DNA of 64,000 nucleotides from Neocallimastix lanati (nom. inval.) (GCA_016946835.1 JACVTC010000167.1:223501-287500), one strand, 5' to 3'. Positions 35,796 through 47,769 are shown, numbered from the stretch's first letter. Notes: a model not told the origin generated them from the letters alone. A program made the numbers and translations.

Positions 35796-35938
35796 ATGGA
35801 AGCTCCCAGAAGATTGTAGACAATCGTAGAAAAAGATACATTGAAAGGTTATTACAATACAAAGTTACAGGAAGATATATTAAGGGAAAAACCAACGACA
35901 TAGCTGATTGGTTAAGCCACTTACATTTTGAGACTTAA
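35796..35938 (+). pseudogene. gypsy RNase H C-terminal fragment, plus strand
   Basis: The reading RKRYIERLLQYKVTGRYIKG followed by KTNDIADWLSHL matches the end of Ty3/gypsy RNase H (R-x2-R...L-x2-Y...Y-x2-GK-x-N-x-ADWLSR). It is about 45 residues, with no neighbouring pol sequence, and is opposite in strand to the elements on both sides. It is probably a leftover from an older insertion. Confidence 0.6.
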
Positions 35939-36383
35939 ACTAATAATACATATTAAATTTAAATATTAATTAATTATATTATTATTATCCAATAGTATAG
36001 GTTATAAGTCAGTGAATAGAACTGATACCTTTAAATAAATATTTTAATATAAAAACATGTAATTTTCTTATAATTTTAAAACTTTGTTATTTTCTTGAAA
36101 AACTTGTAAGATATAAATAATATAATATAGATAACGGTTTCTTATCTATAAAAATAAAATACTTAATAAGTTTTTCTTCTTTAAAAATTATTATAAAAAT
36201 TATATATTAATAAAAATATTAAAAACTTAAATAAATAAAATATAATACAAAACATAAACATTAATTAATAATTCGTATTTGTTGAAACTTATTTCGCATC
36301 GTGTTTTCTTTAAACAAGTTTTTTACACGTATATATTTATTGTGGCAATAGGTGATACTAAAAGAAGAAGTATCGCTAATTAA

Positions 36384-37964
36384 CATTACCTCCCTCCGCA
36401 TACTAAGGTCAAGATTTGTCATCTACTTTAGTAATCACTGTTTCCGGTCAGCATAGATAGAAAAAAGCCTAGTACGCTTCCTCCAAGGACTCACAACCAA
36501 AAGAAACAAAAAGCACGGTTTCTCGGCTTTAACCCCACTTGCGTAAACCGAACAGAGCAAGTTTAGTTTTCAGACGAAATTTTTTTCAAGAAAATAACTT
36601 GGAGACATTTTAACCAGTTTTGAATTTAAATTTCTTCTATTACCGGTATTATTCATTCTATTGAATCCATTATACGTAGGATAACTCACTTCTTCATTAA
36701 TGAATCCACGATAGAATGGATGACCCATCATATAATTATTATTCTGCGTAAACATAGATATATTTTTGAGACCTCTTCTAGCTCGTGGTCCATTGTTTTC
36801 ATTTTTCTCCTTTATTTCATTTTCTGTCTTTTCAGCTAATTCTGCAATTCTGTATGCTTCCTGTAGATCAGTAACTCTTGCCAAAGCAACTTGTGAGCAT
36901 GGAAAGATCCTAGAACTAATAGCTTCTTGGTATTCCTTAACAGTAATCAATTATTGATATTCTCTGTTAAGGTTATGATAATATCTTCTGTATCTATAAT
37001 TAAATTTTTTTATTGTTTCTTCCTCTGCAATGTTCATATTTCTTAATATGCTCCATTTATCCCCTTCTGTAATTTCCAAATATTCCTCCACCGATTTCTT
37101 TATTTCACTAAACTTTGGATAGTGGATTTCATTATTTCTTCTGGTTACTAATGCTTTTATTATATCCTTTACGTCATCTTCCACGGATGCCAAAACCCAC
37201 GCAAAAGCCTTCTTGGACTCCGTTATATCATAGAGAGTGAGTAAATCTTTCAAATCTTCTATCCACTCAAATACATTTTTGCCGTAATTTTCCAGATAGA
37301 GGAGTTCTTTATTTATCTTTGATACGTCCAACATTTAATTTTATTAGTATTGATATATATTTTTCTTTATTTAAATTTATACTTTATGTATATTATGTAT
37401 ATATATATTATTTTTTTATAAGATTATATATATTGATGAAGAATATTACTCTTTGAACCCTTAATATAATTCAATAATTGTGGTATTGATAATGAAAATA
37501 TTATTATTCGTATATATTATTATTATATTCAAATAAATATTGCTTTTATAAATTATTCCTAAATTCTAATTATGTTATTATTTATTCACCAATAACTATA
37601 TTTATATAACTTATATTTAAAACTAATATTTATTATTTATTATCTACCATATAACCTAATAATAATATTATTTATTCTTATATAATTATATCTTTATATA
37701 ACTTATACTAAATAACTTAATAACTATAATTATCTATATTACTATATCTATTAATTATAATTTAATATTTTTTTTTTTTTTTTATTATTATTATCTAATT
37801 TTATTAGTATTTTTTTATTACTATTATTTTATTAATATTTATAATTTAAAACAAAAACTTTCAACAATTATATTGTTTACTTGTTCTCGTTTTATATAAT
37901 TTAAATAATTATTTAATTTATTTTCATAAAATTTTCTAATAGACACGCCCGGATTTCTCCACCA
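36384..37964 (-). mobile_element. gag-only gypsy-like element C
   Basis: In element orientation: primer-binding-like sequence (37947-37964), leader, Gag (37334-36570), about 180 noncoding bases, then the purine tract GCGGAGGGAGG (36390-36400). No pol is present. LTRs are presumed outside these limits (below 36386 and above 37970), but I could not align the two. Confidence 0.55.
36570..37334 (-). pseudogene. Gag of element C with one internal stop
   Basis: Starts MLDVSKINKELLYLENYGKN. One TAA separates two halves in the same frame (37334-36951 and 36950-36570). The body is charged and helical (FEWIEDLKDLLTLYDITES, LARVTDLQEAYRIAELAEKT) and ends in an Asn/Arg-rich tail without a zinc knuckle. 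The layout resembles the N-terminal domain of G1 Gag (FEWIEDLKDLL against TWCSDLELWV). Confidence 0.6.
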
Positions 37965-40139
37965 AAAAGATTGGGACGGTCTATTTCTTTTTATATATTT
38001 TTTATAGAAAATTTTATATTCTATACTAAATAAATATTACTTTTAATAATAATATCTTTCTTATTTTCTTACCACAATTATTTTTTTTTTTTTTTTTTTT
38101 TTTTATTTCTTATTTATTATTTATTATTTATTATTTATTATTTATTATTTTTATTATTAATAGTAAAGAATATAATAATATATTTTTATATAATGTTGAA
38201 ATTACAACTGAATTAAATTTCAATTTCAATTAATTTCAATTAAAATTATTAAAAACAAAATAATTAATAAAAATTTATAATTCATTAATTATTCTTTAAA
38301 TTTTATTTATTTTATAATATTATAAGTTATTTGATCATCTTAGGACCAGCTTAGGCCTACTGATTCTAATGATATCATATTAAACTTAAATATTATTAAT
38401 AAATAAAATATTTATTAACATGAATCATTTGGTCATGTCATCCTTGATTCATAAATTAATGTTTATGTATTAATTTATGTTATATTGATTTAATTAATTA
38501 TTAATTATTAATTACTATATTAAATATTTAAATTTAATATTATATTATATATATTAGCTAATATATTAGATTAAAAAATATAATTTATTTATATTAAACA
38601 TATTCTTATACTAAATATTATTATTATCAACTTTATATTATTATTATCAATATTCTCAAACCTACAAAGTATAAAAAGAAAATTCAAATTTATCTTTTTG
38701 TTCTTTGTAAGGTTATAGTTAACCTATTATAATATAACTATATATTTTATTAATAAATAAAAATTTTTATCATATCAAACCAATTATTAGTTTTAATTAA
38801 GTGTTAAATTAACAAATTTAACTTTATAACTCTTTTATTTTAGTAATTTACTTATATCTATATAGTTATATTATATAGATATATCAACCTGATTCCTCGT
38901 TAAATTCAATCTGTTTACTTTTTAACATATAATTAATTATTAAAAATTTAATTAAAAATATCATTATTCTATTCTTTATCAAAATTTGTAAAAGGAAATC
39001 TTGGTATAGCGGTTAGAGCTATAGCCATGAATCGAACTCGAGTAGTTCGATTCACACTTTAACCTACTTTTTGAATATTTTATTTTCATTGTTCTAGTTA
39101 ATTCTTTCTGTATTTTCTTTAAGAATTTCATAGAAATTCTTAATAATTAAAATGATTTTTTTATTTTATTTTATCCTTTTTTCCATTAGTTTCTAAATTA
39201 ACCGAGAAAATCAGTTTTAAACGATTTTTCTAAGATTCTAAAATTTTTGAAAATCATACAAACTGTTTTTCTGTAAAAAGTATAAATATGAGTAAATTTT
39301 CACAAAAGAAATATTTTAATTCGTGCTTTTATTAATTAATCAATTAATAATAAGTAATTTGATATATTACAAAATTAGTTAATTAATTAATAAATAATTA
39401 CTTTAATAAATTTTATTTTAATAAATTAATAAAACAAAATTTTTTAAAAAACATTTTAACTTATTATTAATTTTCCAGTGTTGCCTATTGCTATAAATGA
39501 CCAGCTTGTTACAATAATAAATAAATTTGATTTTTTCATAGATGGAAATTTGTTCCATCTAAAAGATCCTTTATTCTATTTTCCGGCTTATTCATATTAG
39601 TTAATTTTTTTATTTTATTAAAAATAAGACACCTGAGACTCTTAACACTTTTTTTAAATTAATTAAATTTATTAATATATTTTATTTTTTATATAAATAG
39701 GATCATCTATTAATTTACTACATAATAAAATATTAAATATAACTATCTATAATAATTATACATAAAATAATAAAAACATGTGATTTTATAAAATTATTAT
39801 ACGCCACATTATACATTTTATTATAATTTTTTGAATATTAATAATTTATATAATATTTATAAATTATTATTATAATAAATTTATTTATTTATTCATTTAT
39901 TTATTTATATTTAATATTAAACTTTATTTCTAACAAAATTTATAGAAATTATTAAAAACATATTTAATAATTAATAGTGATATTTTATAAATAATATTCA
40001 ATAAAATATTTAATTTATTATAAAAATTTAAATTGAAATAAAAATTATAATAAATAATTTAATTAAAACTTGATAACGAATTAATATTTCTAAATTATTT
40101 TTTTTCTAAATTTGATTTAATACTATTATTAAATTTTTC
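37965..40139. other. Patchwork of LTR remnants, including a probable copia solo LTR (~39700-39935)
   Basis: 39706-39870 aligns with 20600-20760 (ACATGTGATTTTATAA and ATACGCCACATTATACATTT shared), and its right end ATTAAACTTTATTTCTAACA resembles the start of the copia LTR at 32201. 38640-38720 holds a TATA-like TATAAAAAG inside a hairpin (AACCTACAAAG / CTTTGTAAGGTT). The rest is AT-rich, with no ORF recognised. Confidence 0.45.
39002..39055 (+). other. tRNA-like double-hairpin motif
   Basis: TTGGTATAGCGGTTAGAGC resembles a tRNA D-arm/box A. It folds with GCTATAGCCA, and is followed by a perfect 10-bp hairpin (GAATCGAACT / AGTTCGATTC) whose right arm looks like box B. The same two hairpins with different bases occur in the C1 LTRs. 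It does not make a complete cloverleaf, so I do not call a tRNA gene. Confidence 0.5.
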
Positions 40140-40665
40140 GTGGTTTAGTTTATGAGAAAGGTTACGGGTTAAGTTGTTTAAAGATTCTCAAATTTTGGGT
40201 TAAATCGGTCAGGTCAAGATGTTTGTATTAAGTATAACAATTAATTAAAATTAAATAATTAAAGACACACACAAAATTTATAGTTAAGAATTCAATTTTA
40301 ATAATAATATAGTATAAGATAAAAATAAAATGAATTAAACTATTAAAACTAATTAAAAGTCTCTTTTGGAAATCTTTACAATTATAAAGAATTCCTTAGA
40401 ATCTTTTAGAAAATTATTGAATAAATTATGTAATAATAAAATATATAAATCTTATAAACTTATTTAAAATAACATAGACTGTTACTAATTACTAATTCTG
40501 TATTTTTATATTATTAATATTTGTTTATAAAAATTAGTAATATAAATTTCAAGTTTAGAGATTTTATCTATATAATATATTAATTAATAATTTAGGGTCT
40601 ATTTAAAATAATTATATTATTTTTTAAAATTAAAATTTCTTTAAAGTCCAATATCTCGTCTCCTA
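40140..40665 (+). repeat. Repeat X, copy 1
   Basis: Shares GAGAAAGGTTACG, TTGGGTTAAATYGGTCAGG, GACACACACAAA and TCCAATATCTCGTCTCCTAG-like blocks in the same order as copy 2. It is probably an LTR of an older element. Strand is assigned only relative to copy 2. Confidence 0.6.
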
Positions 40666-40939
40666 ATTTTTGATAATAATATTTAATTAATACTTTTGAT
40701 AAACATAATAATATCTTATTTAAAAAATTTATAATTTTTAATATTTACAATAGTATTTTAATATATAATTATTTTAATAATATAAACAATAAATTAATTA
40801 AGATTGATTTAAAATTATTTACAAAGTTTAATTTAATTTATATCAAAATAAATTATTTTTATAATTAGGTTTAAGTTATCAAGAATATAGGAAAGTACAA
40901 ATAAGTAAAGAATTATTATGTCAAGCTTTATTTGGGTTT

Positions 40940-41553
40940 TGTTTATGAGAAAGGTTACGATTGCATAAAGATTCTTGAGTTTTGGGTTAAATTGGTCAGG
41001 TCAAGATGTTTGTATTAATTATAACAATTAATTAAATTTAAATAATTATTGACACACACAAAGCTTTATAATTAAGAATTCAATCTTTAAGATTTATGTT
41101 TTATTAAAACTTTATTTAATATATATTTTAATAATAAAATTTACTAATATTTATATTAAGAATTATTATTGTTATAATTAATATATTAACGTTATGTTAA
41201 TAGGTTAAAAGGTTAATAATCTTATAAAGTTTTCAAAGGATGGAATTTCAATTCCTTTTTATACTAAACTAAAATAATAATTAACAATATAATTAAATAA
41301 TACATTATAATCTTAATATATTCATACAAGTATATAAACTATATAAAATATAATAATAAAATAATATTGATAAGAATCCTTTAATAAAATAACTATGTAA
41401 TTATTCAAAAAACAATTTAATACTAAAACTAATTAATAATAAAATAATATAAAAAATAAAATAAAATATTAATTAAAAATTCTCTTTGGAAATCTTTAGA
41501 ATGATAAGGAATTCCTTAGAACTTTATAGAAAATAATTGAATAAAATTATAAT
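40940..41553 (+). repeat. Repeat X, copy 2, left half (interrupted by C1)
   Basis: Aligned to copy 1. The sequence resumes at 48436-48665 on the far side of C1, ending TCCAATATCTCGTCTCCTAG. This shows that C1 inserted into a pre-existing repeat. Confidence 0.6.
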
Positions 41554-41558
41554 ATAAT

Positions 41559-42216
41559 TATAACAAAATATTATAATAAATATAATAACACTCAAAAAAA
41601 AACAAAAATTATTTTATTTTTTATTTATTTTTTTTTTTTTTTTTTTTTTTTCTTTTATTATAATTATTTTATTAATTATATTTATTATAATACTATAAGC
41701 CGCAAGGGTTGATATAGTATTAATATTAAAAAAAGTTTTATTAAAAAATTAAGTTTTATTAGCTAAACAAAATTAAAATAAAAAACACAAAGAAAAGAAT
41801 ATTTGTTAATAAGAATTTTACTCATATTTATATTTTTTTCAAAAGTTAAAGTTATTAAAAAATAAAAATAAAAGTTTCTAAAAAGTTCTTAAAAATCGAA
41901 AAATTTAGAAAAAATAGAAAACAATAGAATTAAGAATTTAATAGAATAAATTTTAATTAATTAAACACAAGAATTATCAAGAAATTCTAGTAATTTCTTG
42001 AACTATAAAGAATCTTCTAGATATTTTTTAGAATAAAACTATAAAATAATAATAAATGTGAATCGAACCCTAAGTAGTTTGATTCATGGTATTAGTTACT
42101 AACAACTATACCAGAAATAATATTTTTTAAATTTAATTATTTGTTTTAAAACTTTATTGAAAAATAATACTAAATATTAAAATAATAAAATAATTGTAAT
42201 TATTGATTCTGTTATA
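41559..42216 (-). repeat. 3' LTR of C1
   Basis: 658 bases. Includes the tRNA-like double hairpin at about 42058-42114 (minus-strand orientation). Confidence 0.9.
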
Positions 42217-42226
42217 ACTCTCTCCC

Positions 42227-45200
42227 TTAGAGACGGATTCCAGACGTCTTAGGTTTTGGTTTATTTGGAAACTTCTTGTGGAATTCGGCAAGAAGTTTAT
42301 TGCAATGAAGATTCTCAAAAGGTTCCCATGAGTTTTCAGAATCATCATAACCTTTCCAATGAATTAAATATTTAATTTTGTTATGAAATTTCTTTGAATC
42401 AAGAATAGATTCAACTTCATATTCTTTTTCTCCATTAAGTATAATAGGTTTTGGAGTTGGGATATTTCTTTCTGTAAATTCATTTTCATAGGCTGGCTCA
42501 AGAAGTGAAACGTGGAAAACTGGAAAGACCCTAAAAGAGTTTGGTAACTTTAATTTATAACTTACATCTGAAATTTTCTTTAAAATAGTAAATGGACCAG
42601 ATTTCTTAGGAGCAAGTTTACCTTTTTTATTATTTATTAAATCATTCCTTAACAGCCAAACTTTTGAGCCAACTTTAAACTCAGGCGGAGACATATGTTT
42701 ATCATCATAATATTTTTTTTGAAAATTAACTGCACTTTGAAGATTTTCTTTAAGTACATTTCTTAATTCTTTTAAGTCTTTAGCAATAATTTCAGCACGA
42801 GGGACAATAGAAACATCTGGAGTAGAAGGATCAAATTTAGGATTGAACCCATAATTAAGAAAGAAAGGAGTAGCATTTGCAGATTCTTGTATTGTGTTAT
42901 TGTAAGCAAATTCTGCAAGAGATAAATATTCTATCCAATTATTTTGTTGATAATTAACATAACATCTTAAGTATTGTTCAAGTATTGCGTTTACCCTCTC
43001 CGTTTGACCATTAGTTTGCTGATGATGAGCAGATGATAAACAAAGATCAACATGAAGTAAATTAAATAATCTATTCCAAAATTTAGAAGTAAACTGAGTA
43101 CCTCTATCCGACACAATATCCTTTGGCAGACCATGAAGTTTGAAAATAGAATTAAGAAATTGTTCAGCACAATCCTCAGCAGAGGGAACTGATTTAAAGG
43201 GAACAAAATGAGCCATCTTCGTAAAGCGATCAACTACGACAAGAATACAAGACATACCATTGGAAGAGGGAAGATCTGTTATAAAATCCATTGAAATTGA
43301 TTCCCAAGGATTATTGCCAATGGGTAAAGATTTAAGTAAACCGTAAGGTTTATGACGAGGAGCTTTTGAAGCGCAGCACACATTACAAGTACGAATATAT
43401 TTTTTAATATCCTTATGCATACCAGGCCACCAATAATTTCTAGAAACTAAGTCAGAGGTTTTATTTATGCCAAAGTGGCCAGCAGTAGGAGAATCATGAC
43501 AAGAACAAAGAATTTTAAATCTAAGGCATTCAGGAATATAAATAAGATTGTCATATAAAAGAATACCATTGGAGAACGAAAGGAGATCAACCGAAGCAAT
43601 GGGTTTCTCATTAGCAGAAGGCTTTTCAAAATATATCTTAACATTATTAAAGAAAGGATCCTTGGAGTAACACTTTTTAATTTCATCTTGTAGATTTGAT
43701 TCAATAGAGATACTTGAAGTAAAACAAAAATTTTCCGGTTTAAGTACTTGGTAAGGTTTAGCAGGTTCATGATTATCATAATCAGGACGGCGAGATAAAG
43801 CATCTGGCTTACCACCGCGAGAACCTGGACGATACTCAATTTGAAAGTCAAATCGAGTAAAGAACATTGACCATCTAATTAAACGTTGTGAAAGCTGTTC
43901 TGGTTTCTTAAAGTAGAGTAGATTTCTATGATCAGTAAGAACTTTAATAGTATTCTTAGCACCTTCTAAATAGTACCTCCAAGTTTCAAAAGCAGTCTTA
44001 ATAGCAAGTAACTCTTTATCATAAATTGGATAATTGCATTCAGCAGAGGTAAAAGCTCTAGAATAGAAAGCAATTGGATGAAGCTTATTATCTTTAGAGC
44101 TAACTTGGGATAAAATACATCCAAGCGCAAAATTACTTGCATCCGTTTCAACAAAAAATTGAGAATTAGGATCAGCAGGAATAAGGATGGGAGCAGAAGT
44201 AAAAGAACGTTTAAGAAGTTCAAAGGAGTCATTAGCATCTTTTGACCAAACAAAAGGAACATTTTTTCTTGTAAGTTTATTAAGAGGATAAGCAATTTTA
44301 GCAAAATTTTTTATAAAGCGTCTGTAGAAATTGGCTAGGCCAAGAAACGATTGAACTTCTTTAACTGTAGTTGGAGCAGGCCAATCTAAAATAGCTGAGA
44401 CTTTCTTAATATCCATCTTAAGACCATCTGAAGATACATAATATCCTAAAAATTTAACTTCGAACTTATCAAACTCACATTTTTCAAGGTTAACATGTAA
44501 ATGAAATTTCCTAAGTTGTAATAGTACTTTTTTAACGTGTAAATGATGTTCAGAAAGATCATCAGAAAAAATGATAATATCATCAATATAGGCATAACAA
44601 AATTTACCTAAATAGTCACTTAATGCAGTATCAATCATTCTTTGAAAACAGGCAGGTGCATTCTTGAAACCGAAAGGCATAACTCTAAATTCAAAGTGTC
44701 CTAAGCTACATACAAAAGCTGTTTTGTATTCATCTCCAGACCTGATACGAATTTGGAAGTAAGCAGATTTTAAATCAAGCTTTGAGTAATACTTATGACC
44801 AGGAGCTTTATTAAAAATAACAGTTGTTAAAGGCATAGGATAACTATCTCTAATGGTGATTTCATTAAGTTTCCTAAGATCAATACACATACGTAACTCA
44901 CCATTATCTTTTGGAGCAAATAAAATTGGATGACCAGCTTCTGATTTTGACCTAACAATAAAACCGTATTTTAAATAGTCTTTAATAATTTTTTCTAAAG
45001 CTATTTCTTCGGGAATTGTAAGGGGATAAATTGCACTATAATATAACTTAGTATTAGGTTTAAGGTCAATAGCACAATCAAAACTAGAATGAGGAGGTAA
45101 GATTTTAGCTTCTTCTTCACTAAATACATCAGAGAATTCTAGATAAATGGCGGGAAGTGTTTTATTTGGAGTATCCATGTTTGGGGAAGAGGCAATTGAA

Positions 45201-46555
45201 TTCTTCAACACGGAAGGAGAAATAGAAGAATTATCAAACAAAGAATTATTAGGGGTGCATGAACTGGAATAGGCTGGTTTCGAAGAGATAGAGTCGGAAG
45301 TATTAGAAGTAAGAGAAAGTGAAGTAGAGTTAACCGAGGTTGAAGGTATTGATTCAACAAAGGAAGAATCTGACGCATTGTTATTACTATTGCAAAAGCT
45401 TAAAATATTATTGTTGAAATCAATTGATGATTTATTTTCTTTAAGAAATCTAGAACCAATTAAGCACTCAAATTTGTCGTTCAAATCAATAACAAAAAAT
45501 TCTGTTAAGACCTGAAGGTTACTAACTTTAAATAATATTGGTATAGTTTTACCAACAACGTCTTTGCCACCACCAATACCAGTAATGTTATCAGCTTCTA
45601 AATTATCATGTACAAGCTTAAAATTATTAATTTTAGCAAAATTACTATCCATAAGATTCAAGTCGGAGCCGGAATCTATAAGAGCCTTAGCTTTAATCCA
45701 TTTATTTTTGTAGTTAAAGGAACACTTAATAATACAATCTTTATTAAATTTCTTAGAAGAATTAGATCTAGCCATATGGGAGGAGCCAGGTTTATTTGCT
45801 CGCTTTGGACAATTTATTAACTTATGGCCTGATTGTCCACAATATAGACAAAGCCCTTCTTTAATTCTTCTTGCTCTTTCTTCAGGGGATAAATGAGAGT
45901 AATTTGAATCATTATTTGATTTGAAAAAAGAATTAGAATTGGCGTTTCTATTATTACTAGAGTTAAATCTATAATACTTCCTATTATTACGAGAATTATT
46001 ATTATTATTACTGTTATTTCTAGAATTGTAATTGTTGATCGTTGCAAATCGAGTCATTTGATGATCTATACGATTGGTAATTCGCATTAGTTCATTTAAT
46101 TTGGCAGGAGGAGGGAACAAACTAATTACTCTTTCTTGAAGTCTTGGTAGCAATCCTTCAATATAAACATCCATTAAGGCAAATTCATTCCAGTCCGTTT
46201 TTTCCGAAAGCCTACGGAATTCATTATTGTAATCAGTGACTTTACCATATGCTTTTTGCTTAATATGCATAAGAGCTTGATTACAATTAAAAACTGCATC
46301 TACGTCACTGAATCTATCCTTCATAAGTTCAATGAAAGCGTTAAAATCGTCAAGGACTGGGTTATTTTCATTCATCAAGTCTGCAGCCCAATCCATAGCT
46401 TCATCTCTTAACAAAGTGATGGTATAAGCTACTTTTAACGGATCATTGGTGAAATATTCAGGACGAAGTGCAATGGCTAACCCAACATAAGCTAAAAATC
46501 CCTTGAGCTTAGCTGAATCGCCATTAAAATGAAAATCGTTTGATGAAGAAGACAT
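42227..46555 (-). CDS. C1 gag-pol polyprotein with chromodomain
   Basis: 1,442 residues in one frame. Gag domain about 1-170; Asn-rich linker; zinc knuckle CLYCGQSGHKLINC (about 236-249); retropepsin [14 protein letters not shown] (about 290); RT with DNGELRMCIDLRKLNEI, VMPFGFKNAPACFQ and the catalytic YAYIDDIIIFSDD (about 650-660); RNase H with VETDASNFALGCIL (about 800) and TDHRNLLYF; integrase H-H-C-C finger (HDSPTAGHFG, CNVCCASK, about 1020-1060); DDE core with SMDFITDLP (about 1088), VSDRGTQFTS (about 1148) and NGQTERVNAILEQYLR (about 1185); and a C-terminal chromodomain (KYLIHWKGYDDSENSWEPFE, about 1395-1415). All catalytic residues are present. Chromodomains of this class steer integration to methylated-histone chromatin. 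It starts at ATG 46555. Gag and Pol share one frame, so no frameshift is needed. Confidence 0.95.
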   Translation of the reverse strand: MSSSSNDFHFNGDSAKLKGFLAYVGLAIALRPEYFTNDPLKVAYTITLLRDEAMDWAADLMNENNPVLDDFNAFIELMKDRFSDVDAVFNCNQALMHIKQKAYGKVTDYNNEFRRLSEKTDWNEFALMDVYIEGLLPRLQERVISLFPPPAKLNELMRITNRIDHQMTRFATINNYNSRNNSNNNNNSRNNRKYYRFNSSNNRNANSNSFFKSNNDSNYSHLSPEERARRIKEGLCLYCGQSGHKLINCPKRANKPGSSHMARSNSSKKFNKDCIIKCSFNYKNKWIKAKALIDSGSDLNLMDSNFAKINNFKLVHDNLEADNITGIGGGKDVVGKTIPILFKVSNLQVLTEFFVIDLNDKFECLIGSRFLKENKSSIDFNNNILSFCNSNNNASDSSFVESIPSTSVNSTSLSLTSNTSDSISSKPAYSSSCTPNNSLFDNSSISPSVLKNSIASSPNMDTPNKTLPAIYLEFSDVFSEEEAKILPPHSSFDCAIDLKPNTKLYYSAIYPLTIPEEIALEKIIKDYLKYGFIVRSKSEAGHPILFAPKDNGELRMCIDLRKLNEITIRDSYPMPLTTVIFNKAPGHKYYSKLDLKSAYFQIRIRSGDEYKTAFVCSLGHFEFRVMPFGFKNAPACFQRMIDTALSDYLGKFCYAYIDDIIIFSDDLSEHHLHVKKVLLQLRKFHLHVNLEKCEFDKFEVKFLGYYVSSDGLKMDIKKVSAILDWPAPTTVKEVQSFLGLANFYRRFIKNFAKIAYPLNKLTRKNVPFVWSKDANDSFELLKRSFTSAPILIPADPNSQFFVETDASNFALGCILSQVSSKDNKLHPIAFYSRAFTSAECNYPIYDKELLAIKTAFETWRYYLEGAKNTIKVLTDHRNLLYFKKPEQLSQRLIRWSMFFTRFDFQIEYRPGSRGGKPDALSRRPDYDNHEPAKPYQVLKPENFCFTSSISIESNLQDEIKKCYSKDPFFNNVKIYFEKPSANEKPIASVDLLSFSNGILLYDNLIYIPECLRFKILCSCHDSPTAGHFGINKTSDLVSRNYWWPGMHKDIKKYIRTCNVCCASKAPRHKPYGLLKSLPIGNNPWESISMDFITDLPSSNGMSCILVVVDRFTKMAHFVPFKSVPSAEDCAEQFLNSIFKLHGLPKDIVSDRGTQFTSKFWNRLFNLLHVDLCLSSAHHQQTNGQTERVNAILEQYLRCYVNYQQNNWIEYLSLAEFAYNNTIQESANATPFFLNYGFNPKFDPSTPDVSIVPRAEIIAKDLKELRNVLKENLQSAVNFQKKYYDDKHMSPPEFKVGSKVWLLRNDLINNKKGKLAPKKSGPFTILKKISDVSYKLKLPNSFRVFPVFHVSLLEPAYENEFTERNIPTPKPIILNGEKEYEVESILDSKKFHNKIKYLIHWKGYDDSENSWEPFENLHCNKLLAEFHKKFPNKPKPKTSGIRL

Positions 46556-46637
46556 TGAAAGAATTATTAAATTATAAACAAGTTTAAGAATTGCAATAAG
46601 AAGATTTATTTAATATTATCACTATTATTATTATTAT

Positions 46638-46670
<33 letters not shown>

Positions 46671-47769
46671 TGCTCCCGAATGAAAATTGTAATGATAAAG
46701 AATTATAAATTATTATTTTTCTAGGCGTTTAGTTTAATTGCTGATTTAAATTTTTTTTTTTTTTTTTTTTTTTAAATTTAATTTGGTAAATATAATAACT
46801 AGACTAAATTTCACTCTTTTATGCCTTACAACAAAATAAAAAACCGGCAAGAGTTACTAACTAGAGGTATATACTAGACCTCAAAATAAAAAATTATAAA
46901 CTATATATTTTAAAGTCGCTTTACCTTCACGACCAACCTATAGCCTTCGGTGACTATAGTTCCTTATTCGCCAGAGCTTATTCGAATAGAGCAACCACCG
47001 AACTGTTGAAGTTGGTTGGTAGGATGTGGCTTTCGTTTAATCCACACGCTCTTCACGCCCTAGGGTTTTGAAGCCCGTTTATATTCGAATAATTAACGGC
47101 TATAGTTTCTAACCTACTGAAACTAGTTACTAACCGCCGAAACTCTGTTTATGAGCTCTAATCGCTCCTAGTATATTTAAATATTATATTTACCTGTAAT
47201 ATTCTTTAAAAAGTCTCAAGAACTGTAGAACTTCTTAAAGAATTTTTTTTTTTTTTTTTTTATATCAAAAATTTTTTTTTCGCCTAGATAGATTTTGGTA
47301 TTATTGTGAGTTTGCTATTAATACCAAAAACCGAGAATTTTATTTTTTAAAGAAAAAAAAAGTAGATCCAAGAAGCAAGGCTGAACCCAAAGAAGATATC
47401 AGAGACTAAGAGAAGAAGAGATTTTGTCCAAAAGTAGAAACCAAGAATCAGAAACCCGAAACCAATGGAAACAAAAACCAAGTCCAAAACTAAGAAATCT
47501 GAAACCAATGGAAACAGAAACCAAGGCCAAAAATAAGAAATCCAAGGCAAACAGAAAGAATCTAACCAAAAGTGGAAACCTGAAGCCAATAAGATAAGTA
47601 GCCAAACAGAAACCAAAAACAAAGGAAACAGAAAATCCGAGAGATTCAAAAAATAAAGTCCAAAAAGAAAACAAAAAGGCAGTAGATACTAATTCCAAAA
47701 GAAAGCTTCAAACCAAACAAAAGGGTAGATATATCAAGGCACGGCGTCTAAATCTTGGGTGTTTTTTAT
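46556..47769 (-). other. C1 untranslated leader with repeated purine-rich block
   Basis: Between the 5' LTR and Gag. Contains two poly-T runs (46640-46668, 46751-46773), a GC-richer stretch (46915-47190) and, at 47440-47570, approximate 50-base repeats containing GAAACCAATGGAAAC (plus strand). The sequence next to the LTR (AAAAAACACCCAAGATTTAG, minus strand) lacks the TGG expected of a tRNA primer site. Open frames here are low-complexity Phe/Leu/Ser artefacts. Confidence 0.6.

Noticed and set aside
39002-39055. Functional tRNA gene
   Set aside because: Box-like motifs are present, but acceptor and anticodon stems of a cloverleaf cannot be formed.
42991-44304. Additional minus-strand ORFs inside C1
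   Set aside because: Alternative frames of the intact gag-pol, without domain matches.
47347-47698. Hydrophobic Phe/Leu/Ser-rich ORFs in the C1 leader
   Set aside because: Low-complexity reading of a purine-rich repeat, with no start context or conserved motif. The plus strand shows the repeat clearly.
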